Positions 1 to 9,440 are shown, counted from the stretch's first letter. The stretch: 64,000 nt of DNA from Betaproteobacteria bacterium (GCA_028292405.1 JAQGMJ010000020.1:1-64000); one strand, 5' to 3'. Program-made: numbers and translations. Notes: generated from the letters alone by a model not told the origin.

Positions 1-1358
1 CGCGGTGCGGGCGCCCCGGCCTTGGCCGGGGCGCGGCCTGCAGTAGCTTGGCGGGCCGGCTGCTTGGCCTCGCCCTGGCCGCTGCTTCTGCCGCCACCGC
101 CGCCGCCTGGACGACCACGACCACCTCCGCCACCGCCACCGCCTCCACCACCGGAGCGACCACCACCACCGCCCTGGCCACGGCCCATCAGGATGGGCTG
201 CGCCTTGGCGTGCGGGTCGGGCTCGAAGCCGGGGATGACGACTTGCGGGATGTCGCGCTTGATCAGGCGCTCGATGTCGCGCAGGAAATCCTTTTCATCG
301 ACGCAGACCAGCGAGATCGCTTCGCCGGTGGCGCCGGCGCGGCCGGTGCGGCCGATGCGGTGCACATAATCTTCCGGCACGTTGGGCAGGTCGAAGTTGA
401 CGACGTGCGGCAGCTCTTCGATGTCGATGCCGCGCGCGGCGATGTCGGTGGCCACCAGCACCTGCAGGTCGGAGTCCTTGAACTCGGAGAGGGCGCGGGT
501 GCGTGCGCCCTGGCTCTTGTTGCCGTGGATCGCCATCGCAGAGATGCCGGCGTGGTTCAGGTGTTCGGCCAGGCGGTTGGCGCCGTGCTTGGTGCGGGTG
601 AACACCAGCACCTGGAACCAGTTGTGTTCTTTAATCAGATGGATGAGCAGCGCGCTTTTTTTGTCGCGGTCCACCGGGTGGATCTTTTGCTGGATCACTT
701 CCACCGTGGAGTTGCGCCGCGCCACTTCGATCATCGCCGGCTTGTTCAACAGGCCGTCGGCCAGTTCCTTGATTTCTTCGGAGAAGGTGGCGGAGAACAG
801 CAGGTTCTGCCGCTGCTTCGGCAACACCTTGAGGATGCGCTTGATGTCGTGGATGAAGCCCATGTCGAGCATGCGGTCGGCCTCATCCAGTACCAGGATT
901 TCGACCTTGTCGAAATTGACGGCGCGCTGCTGGTGCAGGTCGAGCAGGCGGCCCGGCGTGGCCACCAGAATGTCCACGCCCTTTTTCAGGATGGAGATTT
1001 GCGGGTTGATGCCGACGCCACCGAAGATCACAGTGGAGGTGAGCTTCATGTACTTGCCGTAGGTGCGCACGCTCTCTTCGACCTGCGCCGCGAGTTCGCG
1101 CGTGGGTGTGAGGATCAGGGCGCGTACCGGGCGGCCGCCGAAGGGATTGACAGGCGCCTTGGCTTCGGAAAGGCGCTGCAGAATCGGCAGGGTGAAGCCG
1201 GCGGTCTTGCCGGTGCCGGTCTGCGCGCCGGCCAAAAGGTCACCGCCGGCCAGCACGGCGGGAATCGCCTGGGCCTGGATCGGGGTGGGTTGGGTGTAAC
1301 CCTGCTCGGCAACGGCACGAAGCAGCGGCTCGGACAGGCCGAGGGTAGTAAAAGGCAT
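1..1358 (-). CDS. rhlE: DEAD-box ATP-dependent RNA helicase, RhlE type (3' end outside window)
   Basis: Reads on the minus strand from ATG at 1358 and stays open to the window edge, so the C-terminus and stop are missing. Seen: Q motif (TPIQAQAIP, about residues 25-33), Walker A AQTGTGKT (45-52), DEAD box [15 protein letters not shown] motif LLFSATF, and the second RecA domain with [16 protein letters not shown] and [10 protein letters not shown]. After about residue 395 the protein becomes a low-complexity Gly/Arg tail, usual for RhlE-type helicases. Family knowledge: ATP-driven RNA duplex unwinding in ribosome assembly and mRNA turnover, in the cytoplasm. It is the last gene of a minus-strand run after gcdH and the kinase-like gene, with a 182-nt gap. 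The RhlE assignment rests on the tail and overall similarity; the DEAD-box call is secure. Confidence 0.93.
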   Translation of the reverse strand, partial: MPFTTLGLSEPLLRAVAEQGYTQPTPIQAQAIPAVLAGGDLLAGAQTGTGKTAGFTLPILQRLSEAKAPVNPFGGRPVRALILTPTRELAAQVEESVRTYGKYMKLTSTVIFGGVGINPQISILKKGVDILVATPGRLLDLHQQRAVNFDKVEILVLDEADRMLDMGFIHDIKRILKVLPKQRQNLLFSATFSEEIKELADGLLNKPAMIEVARRNSTVEVIQQKIHPVDRDKKSALLIHLIKEHNWFQVLVFTRTKHGANRLAEHLNHAGISAMAIHGNKSQGARTRALSEFKDSDLQVLVATDIAARGIDIEELPHVVNFDLPNVPEDYVHRIGRTGRAGATGEAISLVCVDEKDFLRDIERLIKRDIPQVVIPGFEPDPHAKAQPILMGRGQGGGGGRSGGGGGGGGGGGRGRPGGGGGGRSSGQGEAKQPARQATAGRAPAKAGAPAP

Positions 1359-1540
1359 GGGCAACTTTAGGTAAATCCGGCCCGTCGCCCGGGATGAACC
1401 AGGGCGCCAGTCGCGAGCGGAGGAGGTTTGCTGCGGGGGTCGGAATGACAGCGGCGTGGGGACTGGAACAATCACCGCATGCACGCATTGTACCAGCCTC
1501 ACCCCCTCCCGGTCGCGCGGAGAGGCCGGAAATCCGCCCT

Positions 1541-2968
1541 TTAATCGGCGCTGTCGGCGCTGGTCAAGGCCAGCATCAGGGTGAACACGCTGCCGCGCCG
1601 GGGCTCGCTCTCCACCGCCAGCGCGCCCTGCATCAGGCCGGCGAGGCGGCGGCAGATCGCCAGCCCCAGGCCGCTGCCGCCCTTGCGCTGCGCGCCGTCT
1701 TCACCGTGGCCGAAGGCCTGGAAGATTTCGCCCAGGCGCGGCGCCGGAATGCCGATGCCGGTGTCGCGTACCGCAAATACCAGTTTGTGGCGCGCGCCCT
1801 CGACACCCATTTGCCGCACATCGAGGCTGACGCTGCCGGCATCGGTGTAGCGGGCGGCGTTGGAGAGCAGGTTGACCAGTATTTGCCCGAGACGGCGCGG
1901 GTCGCCAAGCACGCGCGCCGGCACCTCGGCGGCGATGTTGCAGGTGAAGGCCAGGCCGCGCATCGCAGCCAGGGTCTCGCCGGCAGCGCCCGCGCGCGCC
2001 AGCAATTCGCGCAAGTCGAACTCGACCCGCTCGATCTGCAATTGCCCGGCTTCCAGGCTGGAGTAATCGAGCACGTCGCCGAGCATGGCCAGCAGCGACT
2101 GCGCATCGTCGTGCAATTCGCGTAGTACCGCCTGCCGCGGCGCGCTGGGCTCGTCCCCCAGCAGTTGCAGCGCCTGGCCGACGATGGCCGCCGTCGGCGC
2201 GTGCACCTGGCGGCTCATGCGCGCGATGAAGTCGCTTTTTGCCTGGTTGGCGCGCTCCACCGTCGCCACCAGTTCCTGCAGGCGCCGCGCCAGCGCCTCC
2301 TTCTCCAGGCGCGCGTGGACGGCGCCGGCCACCAGCCGGCTCAACTGGTGCGCCGCGCTATACAGCAGGCCGACGAACACCAGGGTGGTGAGGCCCATCA
2401 CGAGGCGAAAGCCGCCGCCGAATTGCCACCACAGCGCCAGCCACTTGGCCGCCGCCGGCAGCATGGTGACCAGCAGGTAGGCGCCGTAGAGGTCGCGCAT
2501 GTGGCCGAGAAAGGCCACACCGCCGGCCGACAGGCCATAGATCGCGCACATCGCCAGCACGGCGTAGATTTCGTTGTCCGCCGGGACGATGAAGGTGGCC
2601 AGCACGCTCCAGCCAAGGCCGGTCAGCGCATAGGGCAGGAAATACCACAGCACGTAGCGCCGGTAGTCGCGCTTTTCCGGCGCGGTGCGGCGGAAGTCGA
2701 AGAGGGCGGCGGCGCGCACGGCGATCAGCGCCAGCATGGCGGCCACCCAGGCACTCAGCTCGCCCATCGGCACGACCTGCGCCAGCACCGCAAACACCGC
2801 CAGGGTGAGCGCGACATTGGCGACAATCGCCACCGGCAGCAGTTCGAAAGCCAGGCGCACCTGCTCGCGGAACACCTGCTCCGCGAGGTCGGCCGCCAGC
2901 GGCTGCCCGTTGTGCCGGGAGTCCTGCACGCGGGGTTCGGCCTTTTCCGTGCCGCCGGCTTGCGTCAA
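1541..2968 (-). CDS. Histidine-kinase-like membrane protein with degenerate H-box
   Basis: About 475 residues: hydrophobic N-terminal half with roughly six membrane segments (about residues 38-215), a coiled linker with Glu/Leu-rich heptads, a HisKA-like helix pair, then a HATPase_c domain. The ATPase part is intact: N-box [14 protein letters not shown]1 DTGIGIP, G2 GSGLGLAI. The H-box is abnormal: where the family has S-H-E-(I/L)-R-T-P the sequence is S252-R253-Q254-V255-H256-A257-P258, so the phospho-acceptor His is Arg and a His sits three residues later. No receiver domain and no response regulator lies nearby. The gene follows gcdH by 12 nt and is probably co-transcribed with it. The start used is TTG at 2968 with no clear ribosome site; an in-frame GTG 13 codons later is possible. 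Confidence 0.85.
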   Translation of the reverse strand: MTQAGGTEKAEPRVQDSRHNGQPLAADLAEQVFREQVRLAFELLPVAIVANVALTLAVFAVLAQVVPMGELSAWVAAMLALIAVRAAALFDFRRTAPEKRDYRRYVLWYFLPYALTGLGWSVLATFIVPADNEIYAVLAMCAIYGLSAGGVAFLGHMRDLYGAYLLVTMLPAAAKWLALWWQFGGGFRLVMGLTTLVFVGLLYSAAHQLSRLVAGAVHARLEKEALARRLQELVATVERANQAKSDFIARMSRQVHAPTAAIVGQALQLLGDEPSAPRQAVLRELHDDAQSLLAMLGDVLDYSSLEAGQLQIERVEFDLRELLARAGAAGETLAAMRGLAFTCNIAAEVPARVLGDPRRLGQILVNLLSNAARYTDAGSVSLDVRQMGVEGARHKLVFAVRDTGIGIPAPRLGEIFQAFGHGEDGAQRKGGSGLGLAICRRLAGLMQGALAVESEPRRGSVFTLMLALTSADSAD

Positions 2969-2981
2969 CGGACCGTGGACA

Positions 2982-4169
2982 CTATTGGAAGGCCTGGATG
3001 CCGGTCTGCGCCCGCCCGAGGATCAGGGCATGGATGTCGTGGGTGCCTTCGTAGGTGTTGACCACCTCGAGGTTGACCATGTGGCGGATCACCCCGAACT
3101 CGTCGGAGATACCGTTGCCGCCCAGCATGTCGCGGGCGACGCGGGCGATGTCGAGCGACTTGCCGCAGGAGTTGCGCTTCATGATGGAGGTGATTTCCGG
3201 CGCGGCGATGCCTTCGTCCTTCATTCGCCCCAAACGCAGCACGCCCTGCAGGCCCAGGCAGATTTCGGTCTGCATGTCGGCGAGCTTTTTTTGCACCAGC
3301 TGGTTGGCGGCCAGCGGCCGGCCGAACTGCTTGCGGTCCATGGTGTATTGCAGCGCGCGGTGCCAGCACGACTCGGCCGCGCCCAAGGCGCCCCAAGCGA
3401 TGCCGTAGCGCGCGGAATTGAGGCAGGTGAACGGGCCCTTCAGGCCTTCGACTTCCGGAAACTCGTTCTCGGCGGGCACGAACACCTCGTCCATCACGAT
3501 CTCGCCGGTGATCGAGGCGCGCAGGCCGACCTTGCCGTGGATGGCGGGAGCAGAGAGGCCCTTCATGCCTTTTTCCAGCAGGTAGCCGCGAATGCGGCCG
3601 GCGTCGTTCTTCGCCCACACCAGGAACACGTCGGCGATCGGCGAATTGGAAATCCACATCTTCGCGCCGGAAAGCGAAAAGCCGCCCGGCACGCTCTTGG
3701 CGCGCGTCACCATCGAGCCTGGGTCGGAACCGTGGTTCGGCTCGGTCAGGCCGAAGCAGCCGATCCATTCTCCGGTGGCGAGTTTCGGCAGGTACTTCTG
3801 CTTTTGCATCTCACTGCCGAATTCGTAGATCGGCACCATCACCAGCGAGCTTTGCACGCTCATCATCGAGCGGTAGCCGGAGTCGACGCGCTCGACCTCG
3901 CGGGCGATCAGCCCGTAGGCGACGTAGTTCAGGCCGGGGCCGCCGTATTGCTCGGGAATGGTCGGCCCGAGCAAGCCGATCTCGCCCATTTCGCGAAAAA
4001 TGGCGGGGTCGGTCTTCTCGTGGCGAAAGGCCTCAAGCACGCGCGGCTCCAGGCGGCTCTGGCAATAATCGCGCGCCGCGTCGCGCACCATGCGCTCGTC
4101 CTCGGTCAACTGTTCATCGAGCAGCAGGGGATCGTCCCATTTAAAGGCGGCTTTTTGGCTGGAAGACAT
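2982..4169 (-). CDS. gcdH: Glutaryl-CoA dehydrogenase (acyl-CoA dehydrogenase family)
   Basis: 395 residues, normal length for GcdH. Oxidative decarboxylation of glutaryl-CoA to crotonyl-CoA (lysine, tryptophan and aromatic catabolism), FAD-dependent, cytoplasmic. Seen: [15 protein letters not shown] (FAD/substrate loop), [33 protein letters not shown], and the C-terminal [14 protein letters not shown], where the Glu in YEGT is the catalytic base of the family. The ATG at 4169 is chosen over a TTG six bases upstream because AGGA lies 8 nt before it. A TATAAT-like -10 on the minus strand (4205-4210) lies upstream. It heads a minus-strand run with the kinase-like gene. The subfamily call is strong from full-length resemblance; substrate is inferred. 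Confidence 0.93.
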   Translation of the reverse strand: MSSSQKAAFKWDDPLLLDEQLTEDERMVRDAARDYCQSRLEPRVLEAFRHEKTDPAIFREMGEIGLLGPTIPEQYGGPGLNYVAYGLIAREVERVDSGYRSMMSVQSSLVMVPIYEFGSEMQKQKYLPKLATGEWIGCFGLTEPNHGSDPGSMVTRAKSVPGGFSLSGAKMWISNSPIADVFLVWAKNDAGRIRGYLLEKGMKGLSAPAIHGKVGLRASITGEIVMDEVFVPAENEFPEVEGLKGPFTCLNSARYGIAWGALGAAESCWHRALQYTMDRKQFGRPLAANQLVQKKLADMQTEICLGLQGVLRLGRMKDEGIAAPEITSIMKRNSCGKSLDIARVARDMLGGNGISDEFGVIRHMVNLEVVNTYEGTHDIHALILGRAQTGIQAFQ

Positions 4170-4204
4170 GAGCAAATCCTAAGATGCGGTTGGATAACCT
4201 TGAA

Positions 4205-4210
4205 ATTATA
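4205..4210 (-). promoter_or_regulatory. Candidate -10 box for gcdH
   Basis: The minus strand reads TATAAT about 36 nt upstream of the gcdH ATG. The region 17 nt further upstream does not match TTGACA well, so this is a consensus -10 with a weak -35; assignment is inference. Confidence 0.4.
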
Positions 4211-4269
4211 GCCGCCGCAGGTGCACGACACCGCGCGCCCTTGCTCGGATTGGCGGCGCCGTCTAAAGC

Positions 4270-4683
4270 TCAGTCCGGGATCACCGCGGTGGCCTCGATC
4301 TCCACCCGCGCTTCCGGCTCGACCAGGGCAGTGACGCCGACAGCCGCCATTGCCGGAAAGTGGCGGCCGATGATGTCGCGGTAGGCCGCGCCGATGGCCG
4401 GCCAGGCAGCCACATATTCGTCGCGGTTCAGCACGTACCAGGTCAGGCGCACCAGATGCTCGGGCTTGCCGCCGGCCTCGGTCAGCACTTCGACAATGTT
4501 TTGCAGGGCCTGCCGGGCCTGGCCGGCGAATTCAAGGCAGGGCCAGCCGCAGCGGCCGTCCGGCGTCGGCTGGCGCGGGTCCCAGCCAACCTGGCCGGCG
4601 ACGTAGATGGTGGTGCCGCGGGCAGCGATGCCGTTGGAAAAGCCGCGCGGCTTGGCCCAGCCGGGGGGTTGCAGGATTTGCAT
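4270..4683 (-). CDS. RidA family (YjgF/UK114) enamine/imine deaminase-like protein
   Basis: 137 residues, standard RidA length. Seen: YVAGQVGWDP near the N-terminus, QARQALQNIVEVLTEAGG, and the C-terminal VEPEARVEIEATAV carrying the conserved substrate-binding Arg. Family knowledge: trimeric cytosolic proteins that hydrolyse reactive enamines/imines; several members sit in aromatic and amino-acid catabolic operons. It is divergent from the aryl-CoA monooxygenase and shares the palindrome at 4748-4771. That pairing suggests it clears an imine or enamine formed in that pathway, which would fit a 2-aminobenzoyl-CoA-like substrate; this is inference. ATG 4683 has GGAG 7 nt upstream; a GTG at 4686 is an alternative. 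Confidence 0.9.
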   Translation of the reverse strand: MQILQPPGWAKPRGFSNGIAARGTTIYVAGQVGWDPRQPTPDGRCGWPCLEFAGQARQALQNIVEVLTEAGGKPEHLVRLTWYVLNRDEYVAAWPAIGAAYRDIIGRHFPAMAAVGVTALVEPEARVEIEATAVIPD

Positions 4684-4747
4684 CACAGGTCTCCATGGAG
4701 CGGCCGGCCTGAAAGCGGAATTCCAGGATGGTTGCGCTTTTGGGTCA

Positions 4748-4771
4748 AATTACTTTAGACTTAAAGTAATT
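4748..4771. promoter_or_regulatory. Perfect 10+4+10 palindrome, likely MarR/TetR-type operator
   Basis: Arms AATTACTTTA and TAAAGTAATT are exact reverse complements around a GACT spacer. It lies 65 nt upstream of the RidA start (minus) and 26 nt before the monooxygenase start (plus), with TATAGG just downstream. AT-rich perfect palindromes in divergent catabolic promoters are typical operators of MarR-family repressors; the regulator itself is not identified. Confidence 0.6.
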
Positions 4772-4796
4772 ATAGGGAAGTCTGACGGAGACCGCA

Positions 4797-7151
4797 ATGC
4801 GCGTCGAAATTCTCGGCGGTGGACCGGCCGGCCTGTACGCCGCCATTTTGATCAAAAAGTCGAACCCGACGGCGGCCATTCGCGTCATCGAGCGCAATGC
4901 GCCGACCGACACCTTCGGCTTCGGCATCGTGCTGTCGGATGAGACGCTGAACAACCTGCGCCTGGCCGACGAGCCGAGCTACCGCAGCATTGCCCGTTCC
5001 TACGCCTATTGGGACGACATCCACGTGCATTACAAGGGCACGGTGATGAAATCCGGCGGCCATGGCTTCTCCGGCCTGAAGCGCCTGACCCTGCTGAACA
5101 TTTTGCAGATCCGCGCCGGCCAGCTCGGCGTGGAGATCGTCGACCAGACCGAAGCGCGGCCGATCGCCGAAGTGGCGCGCGAAGCCGATCTGGTGATTGC
5201 CGCCGATGGCATCAACAGCAATGTGCGCAAGGCGTGGGAGCAGTATTTCAAACCCACTGTCGACCTGCGTTCGAACAAATTCGTCTGGCTGGGCGCCGAC
5301 CTGCACCTGCCCGGCTTCACTTATGCGTTCAAGGAAAACGAGCACGGCATCTGGGCACTGCACGCCTACATGTTCACCCGCCCGGGCGACCCGCCGCAAA
5401 GCACCCTGGTGTTCGAGACCACCGATGAAGCCTTTCGCAAGGCGGGCCTGAAGGTGGAAGACCAAGCCGCCACCGCCGCCTATTGCGAGAAGCTGTTTCC
5501 CGAAGTGCTGGGCGAGCAAAAGGCGCTGACCAACCGTTCGCTGTGGCGCAACTTTCCCACCATCAAGTGCGAAAAATGGAGCCACGAAAATGTAGTGCTG
5601 CTGGGTGATGCCGCGCATACCGCGCACTGGTCGATCGGCTCCGGCACCAAGCTGGCGCTGGAAGACGCCATTGCGCTGAACACCGCCCTGCAGCGGAACC
5701 CCGGCGACCTGCGGGCCGCGCTCGCCGCCTATGAGGCGACGCGGCACGAGGAGGCCGACCGCATCCAGCATTCCGCCAACGTCTCGCTGGTGTGGTTCGA
5801 GAACGTGCGCCGCTTCTGGAACATGGACCCGGTGCAGTTCAACTTCAGCCTGATGTCGCGCAGCAAGGCCATCACCTACGAAAACATGCGCATGCGCGAC
5901 GCCAAAAGCGTCGCCGAGCTGGAGCAGTGGTGGAACGGCGAAGTCGCCAAGGCCGAACACGTGCATTTGCCGAAACACTTCAAGGCGCCGCCGATGTTCG
6001 CGCCCTTTCACCTGCGCGGCATGCATGTGCGCAACCGCGTCGTGGTCTCTCCGATGGCGCAATACATGGCCGAGGACGGCACGCCTACCGACTGGCACCT
6101 GGTGCACTACGGCGCTCGCGCGGTCGGCGGCGCCGGGCTGATTTTCACCGAGATGACCTGCCCTTCGCCGCAAGCGCGCATCACGCCCGGCTGCACCGGC
6201 CTGTACAAGCCCGAGCATGCGGCGGCATGGAAGCGCATCGTCGACTTCGTCCACGCCAACACCGAGTCGCGCGTGTGCATGCAGCTCGGCCACGCCGGGC
6301 GCAAGGGTTCGACCCAGGTGGGTTGGGAGGAAATGGACCGCCCGCTGAAAAACACGCAGGACAACTGGCCGCTGATCTCCGCCTCCGCCCTGCCCTACCT
6401 GCCGGACGGCCAGGTGCCACGCACCATGGACCGCGCGGAGATGGACAAGATCAAGGCAGAGTTTGTCGCCTCTGCAAAGATGGCCATCGACTGTGGTTTC
6501 GACATGCTCGAGTTGCACATGGCGCACGGCTATTTGCTGGCCAGCTTTCTTTCCACCGTCACCAATCGCCGCGGTGACGAGTACGGCGGCACACTCGTCA
6601 ACCGCCTGCGCTATCCGCTCGAAGTGTGGGACGCGGTGCGCGCGGTCTGGCCTGAGAACCGGCCGATGAGCGTGCGCATTTCCGCCAGCGACTGGATGCC
6701 CGGCGGCAACACCGGCGCCGACGCGGTGGAAATCGCGCGCGCCTTCAAGGCCCACGGCGCCGACCTGATCGACGTTTCCAGCGGCCAGACCGATCCGGCT
6801 TCCAAACCGGTCTACGGCCGCATGTTCCAGGCCGGCTTTTCCGAGCAGGTGCGTTACGAGGCCGGCATCGCGACCATGGCGGTGGGCGCCATCACCACCG
6901 CCGACCAGGTCAACACCCTGCTCGCCTCCGGCCGCGCCGACCTGGTGGCCCTGGCGCGCCCGCACCTGGCCGACCCTTACTTCACCCTGCATGCGGCGGC
7001 GGAATACGATGTGCGCGACGCCGGCTGGCCCAAGCAATACCTGAGTGGCGCGCAACAGGCCCACACCCTGGCTGCGCGCGCCAAAGAGGACGCGAAACGC
7101 AAGGAAAACCTGCTGCGCCTGTCGCAAAAACCCGCGCTGAACGAGGGCTGA
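4797..7151 (+). CDS. Bifunctional aryl-CoA (salicylyl-/2-aminobenzoyl-CoA) monooxygenase/reductase
   Basis: 784 residues with two flavin domains. Residues 1-380: FAD monooxygenase with dinucleotide fold LGGGPAGLYAAIL at the very N-terminus and GDAAHTAHWSIGSGTKLALEDA near residue 270. Residues 400-784: old-yellow-enzyme fold with RNRVVVSPMAQYMAEDG, QLGHAGRKGS, and the C-terminal ALARPHLADPYF. This architecture is that of salicylyl-CoA 5-hydroxylase/oxidoreductase and of 2-aminobenzoyl-CoA monooxygenase/reductase; sequence reading cannot separate the two. Role: dearomatisation or hydroxylation of an aryl-CoA ester with NAD(P)H and O2. GGAG precedes the ATG. Neighbours RidA and a flavin reductase support aromatic catabolism, but the CoA ligase, beta-oxidation enzymes and transporter usually in this operon are not adjacent; a ligase is found at 46.2 kb. 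Confidence 0.9.
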   Translation: MRVEILGGGPAGLYAAILIKKSNPTAAIRVIERNAPTDTFGFGIVLSDETLNNLRLADEPSYRSIARSYAYWDDIHVHYKGTVMKSGGHGFSGLKRLTLLNILQIRAGQLGVEIVDQTEARPIAEVAREADLVIAADGINSNVRKAWEQYFKPTVDLRSNKFVWLGADLHLPGFTYAFKENEHGIWALHAYMFTRPGDPPQSTLVFETTDEAFRKAGLKVEDQAATAAYCEKLFPEVLGEQKALTNRSLWRNFPTIKCEKWSHENVVLLGDAAHTAHWSIGSGTKLALEDAIALNTALQRNPGDLRAALAAYEATRHEEADRIQHSANVSLVWFENVRRFWNMDPVQFNFSLMSRSKAITYENMRMRDAKSVAELEQWWNGEVAKAEHVHLPKHFKAPPMFAPFHLRGMHVRNRVVVSPMAQYMAEDGTPTDWHLVHYGARAVGGAGLIFTEMTCPSPQARITPGCTGLYKPEHAAAWKRIVDFVHANTESRVCMQLGHAGRKGSTQVGWEEMDRPLKNTQDNWPLISASALPYLPDGQVPRTMDRAEMDKIKAEFVASAKMAIDCGFDMLELHMAHGYLLASFLSTVTNRRGDEYGGTLVNRLRYPLEVWDAVRAVWPENRPMSVRISASDWMPGGNTGADAVEIARAFKAHGADLIDVSSGQTDPASKPVYGRMFQAGFSEQVRYEAGIATMAVGAITTADQVNTLLASGRADLVALARPHLADPYFTLHAAAEYDVRDAGWPKQYLSGAQQAHTLAARAKEDAKRKENLLRLSQKPALNEG

Positions 7152-7367
7152 GGCCACACCTGGGCGCGGCAAGGGATACGGCGCGGGCCGCTGCGCCCGG
7201 AACCCTTATAGATTCAATAGCCGGCCGCTACTCACGGCTAAGGGATAATGTCCATATAGTGAGACAAAGCGGCGCGCACCTGCGCAAAATGGATTGCAAC
7301 AGGGCGCGCATGCCTGCATCGCAGGTGCTGCTGCCTTTCCAAAACGATACGACAAGCCCAACCCTCG

Positions 7368-7919
7368 ATGAAATCCTCCTCGCAACCGGTCCACGATCTG
7401 CCCGTTCCGCCGGCGCCGCAATCCGAGCGCGACGACAAGTTCGACGTGCGGGCATTTCGCAACATCCTCGGCAGCTTTCCAACCGGGGTGACGGTGATCA
7501 CCACATTGGCTGAGGACAAGTCGCCGGTCGGGCTCACGGCCAACTCGTTCAACTCACTGTCGCTCGACCCGCCGCTGATCCTCTGGTCGCTGAATCGCAA
7601 TTCGCCCAGCCTGGTGTGCTTCGAGAAATGCCCGAACTTCGCCATCAACATCCTGGCGCAGGGGCAATCGGATTTGTCGCGGCGCTTCGCCACGCCGATG
7701 CCGGAGAAATTCACCGGCGTCGACTGGCGCGCCGGCGGTGACGGGGTGCCGGTGCTGGGCGGCTGCGCGGCGGTGCTGGAATGCACCACGGTATCGATGC
7801 AGGAAGCCGGCGACCACGTGCTGTTCATCGGCCGGGTCGACCGTTTCGATGGCCTGTCGCATGCGCCGCTGGCATTTCACGCCGGCAAATACCGGCTGCT
7901 CGGCGACCACATCGAATAG
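7368..7919 (+). CDS. Flavin reductase family protein (FMN-binding split barrel)
   Basis: 183 residues. Seen: FRNILGSFPTGVTVITT, GLTANSFNSLSLDPPLI and the C-terminal DHVLFIGRV, all typical of HpaC/DIM6-type NAD(P)H:flavin oxidoreductases. These supply reduced FMN or FAD to partner monooxygenases. The first 25 residues are Pro/Gln-rich and look like a disordered extension; no better downstream start exists, so ATG 7368 is kept despite a weak ribosome site. It lies 216 nt after the aryl-CoA monooxygenase on the same strand. That enzyme carries its own reductase domain, so a direct partnership is not required and the physiological partner is open. Confidence 0.87.
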   Translation: MKSSSQPVHDLPVPPAPQSERDDKFDVRAFRNILGSFPTGVTVITTLAEDKSPVGLTANSFNSLSLDPPLILWSLNRNSPSLVCFEKCPNFAINILAQGQSDLSRRFATPMPEKFTGVDWRAGGDGVPVLGGCAAVLECTTVSMQEAGDHVLFIGRVDRFDGLSHAPLAFHAGKYRLLGDHIE

Positions 7920-8012
7920 GCCGGGGAATAAACCTGCGAACAAGTCCGGTTCAGTCCGGCACCCGTTCGTAGAGTGGCTGCATGCCGGCAAGAACGCCGG
8001 TGAACGTGATTC

Positions 8013-9059
8013 TTATCGCGCGCCCTGGTCGGCCACGCCGGCCGATTCGAAGCTCGCCATCTGGTTGAGAAAGTCGCACGCGGCGCGCAATAGCGGCAGC
8101 GCCAGGGCCGCCCCGCTGCCTTCGCCCAGACGCAGGTGCAATTTGAGCAGGGGTTCGGCGTTGAAATGCTTGAGCATGGCGACATGCCCGGCCTCCTCCG
8201 ACTGATGGGCGAATACGCAATAGGCCAGCACCCCGGGATCGATCGCCTGCGCGGCCAGCAACGCGGCGCCGGCGATGAAGCCGTCGACCAGGATGATCAT
8301 GCGCTCCTGCGCCGCACCCAGCATGGCGCCGGCCATCATGGCGATCTCGAAGCCGCCGAGCGCGGCCAGGGCCTCGATGGGCGTGGCGGCGCCGCGATGC
8401 AGGATCAGCGCCTGGCGGATCACCTCGCGCTTGCGCACCAGGCCCGCATCGTCGACGCCCGTGCCTCGGCCGATGCAGGCTTCCGCCGCCATGCCGGTGA
8501 AGCGCGCCATCAGCGCCGCCGCCGAAGTGGTGTTGGCGATGCCCATTTCGCCGACCGCCAGCAGGTTGCTGCCCAGCACGCTCAAGCTGCGCACGGCGCG
8601 CGAGCCGGCCGCAAGCGCGGCCTCGCATTGCGCAACCGTCATCGCAGGCTCTTTGGCGAAATTCTTCGTGCCCATGGCGATCTTGCGGTCAAGCAGGCGC
8701 GGGTGCGTTTCGAACACGTGATTCACGCCGGCATCGACCACGTCCACCGAGAGTCCCTGCGGCCGCGCGAACACGTTGACCGCGGCGCCGCCGGCGAGAT
8801 AGTTCATCACCATCTGCCAGGTGACTTCCTGCGGGTAGGCGGAGACGCCCTCCGCCGCCACGCCGTGGTCGCCGGCGAACACCAGCAGGTGCGGCGCGTG
8901 GATGTGCGGGCTGTCGGTGCCCTGGATCAGCCCTAAGCGCAGCGCCAGGCCTTCGAGCATGCCCAGCGCGCCCAGGGGCTTGGTCTTGCGGTCGATCTTG
9001 TGCCTGATGCGGCCGGCGAGTTCAGGTGTGCCGGCCGGGGGGATGCGCAATGCCTGCAT
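8013..9059 (-). CDS. cobT: Nicotinate-nucleotide--dimethylbenzimidazole phosphoribosyltransferase
   Basis: 348 residues, full family length. Transfers ribose-5-phosphate from nicotinate mononucleotide to 5,6-dimethylbenzimidazole to make alpha-ribazole phosphate for the lower ligand of cobalamin. Seen: KTKPLGALGMLE at the N-terminus, FAGDHGVAAEGVSAYP, GEMGIANTTSAAA, and LRLGEGSGAALA, whose Glu is the family's catalytic base. The start ATG 9059 has AGGA 8 nt upstream and lies inside the preceding Cys-rich gene (38-nt overlap), indicating translational coupling. No other cobalamin genes and no cobalamin riboswitch are visible nearby. The B12-dependent ribonucleotide reductase at the right end of the window is a potential user of the product. 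Confidence 0.95.
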   Translation of the reverse strand: MQALRIPPAGTPELAGRIRHKIDRKTKPLGALGMLEGLALRLGLIQGTDSPHIHAPHLLVFAGDHGVAAEGVSAYPQEVTWQMVMNYLAGGAAVNVFARPQGLSVDVVDAGVNHVFETHPRLLDRKIAMGTKNFAKEPAMTVAQCEAALAAGSRAVRSLSVLGSNLLAVGEMGIANTTSAAALMARFTGMAAEACIGRGTGVDDAGLVRKREVIRQALILHRGAATPIEALAALGGFEIAMMAGAMLGAAQERMIILVDGFIAGAALLAAQAIDPGVLAYCVFAHQSEEAGHVAMLKHFNAEPLLKLHLRLGEGSGAALALPLLRAACDFLNQMASFESAGVADQGAR

Positions 9060-9264
9060 CGTTGGAGTCCTTGAGAGCTTGTTCGAGGCAAGCCGGGCAC
9101 AGGCAGGTCTCGAAGGGGAGCAGGGTTTGTAATGTGGGCCGCGCCGCGCACCAGCACTGTTGCGTACCGGCGACCATGCCGCAGGTGAAGGCGACGCCGC
9201 AGCGCGCGCAGGCGCTGGCGGGTGCAGCGGGGTCTACGCGATCGGCGGGAAAGGGGGCGGGCAT
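9022..9264 (-). CDS. Small cysteine-rich CWC-type protein
   Basis: 80 residues from ATG 9264. Contains CARCGVAFTCGMVAGTQQCWC and CLCPACLEQAL: seven or more Cys in CxxC-type spacing plus the Cys-Trp-Cys that names the family, suggesting a zinc-binding fold. Function unknown. It overlaps the cobT start by 38 nt and is the first gene of that two-gene unit. An upstream in-frame start (9312) would add 16 Arg/Pro-rich residues and is judged less likely. Confidence 0.7.
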   Translation of the reverse strand: MPAPFPADRVDPAAPASACARCGVAFTCGMVAGTQQCWCAARPTLQTLLPFETCLCPACLEQALKDSNDAGIAHPPGRHT

Positions 9265-9412
9265 GCGGAAAGGGATTCGGGCGGGTCGGAGCAGCCTTCG
9301 CATTCTACGCAAAACCCGCGCTTCAAAAGAGGTCTTGAATTCGCCGCGGGCGGCCGCATCTGGCCCTATCCCCCGCGCATAAAATCACAAAAAAACTTTT
9401 AACGATCAAGGA

Positions 9413-9440
9413 CTTGAAAGAATACGGCGAGGGTGCATCT
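9413..9440 (+). promoter_or_regulatory. Sigma32-like heat-shock promoter of hsp20
   Basis: CTTGAAA (9413-9419), 13 nt, then GTGCATCT (9433-9440), compared with the sigma32 consensus CTTGAAA - spacer - CCCCATNT. The -35 match is perfect and the -10 matches at five of eight positions. It ends about 80 nt before the Hsp20 start, leaving a leader that could also be thermosensitive. Confidence 0.55.

Noticed and set aside
22..369. Proline-rich small frame at the left edge
   Set aside because: Antisense of the Gly-rich tail of the RNA helicase.
4770..7172. 800-codon open frame on the minus strand
   Set aside because: It is the antisense of the aryl-CoA monooxygenase; its translation is His/Gly/Val-rich with no motif, which is a GC-rich artefact.
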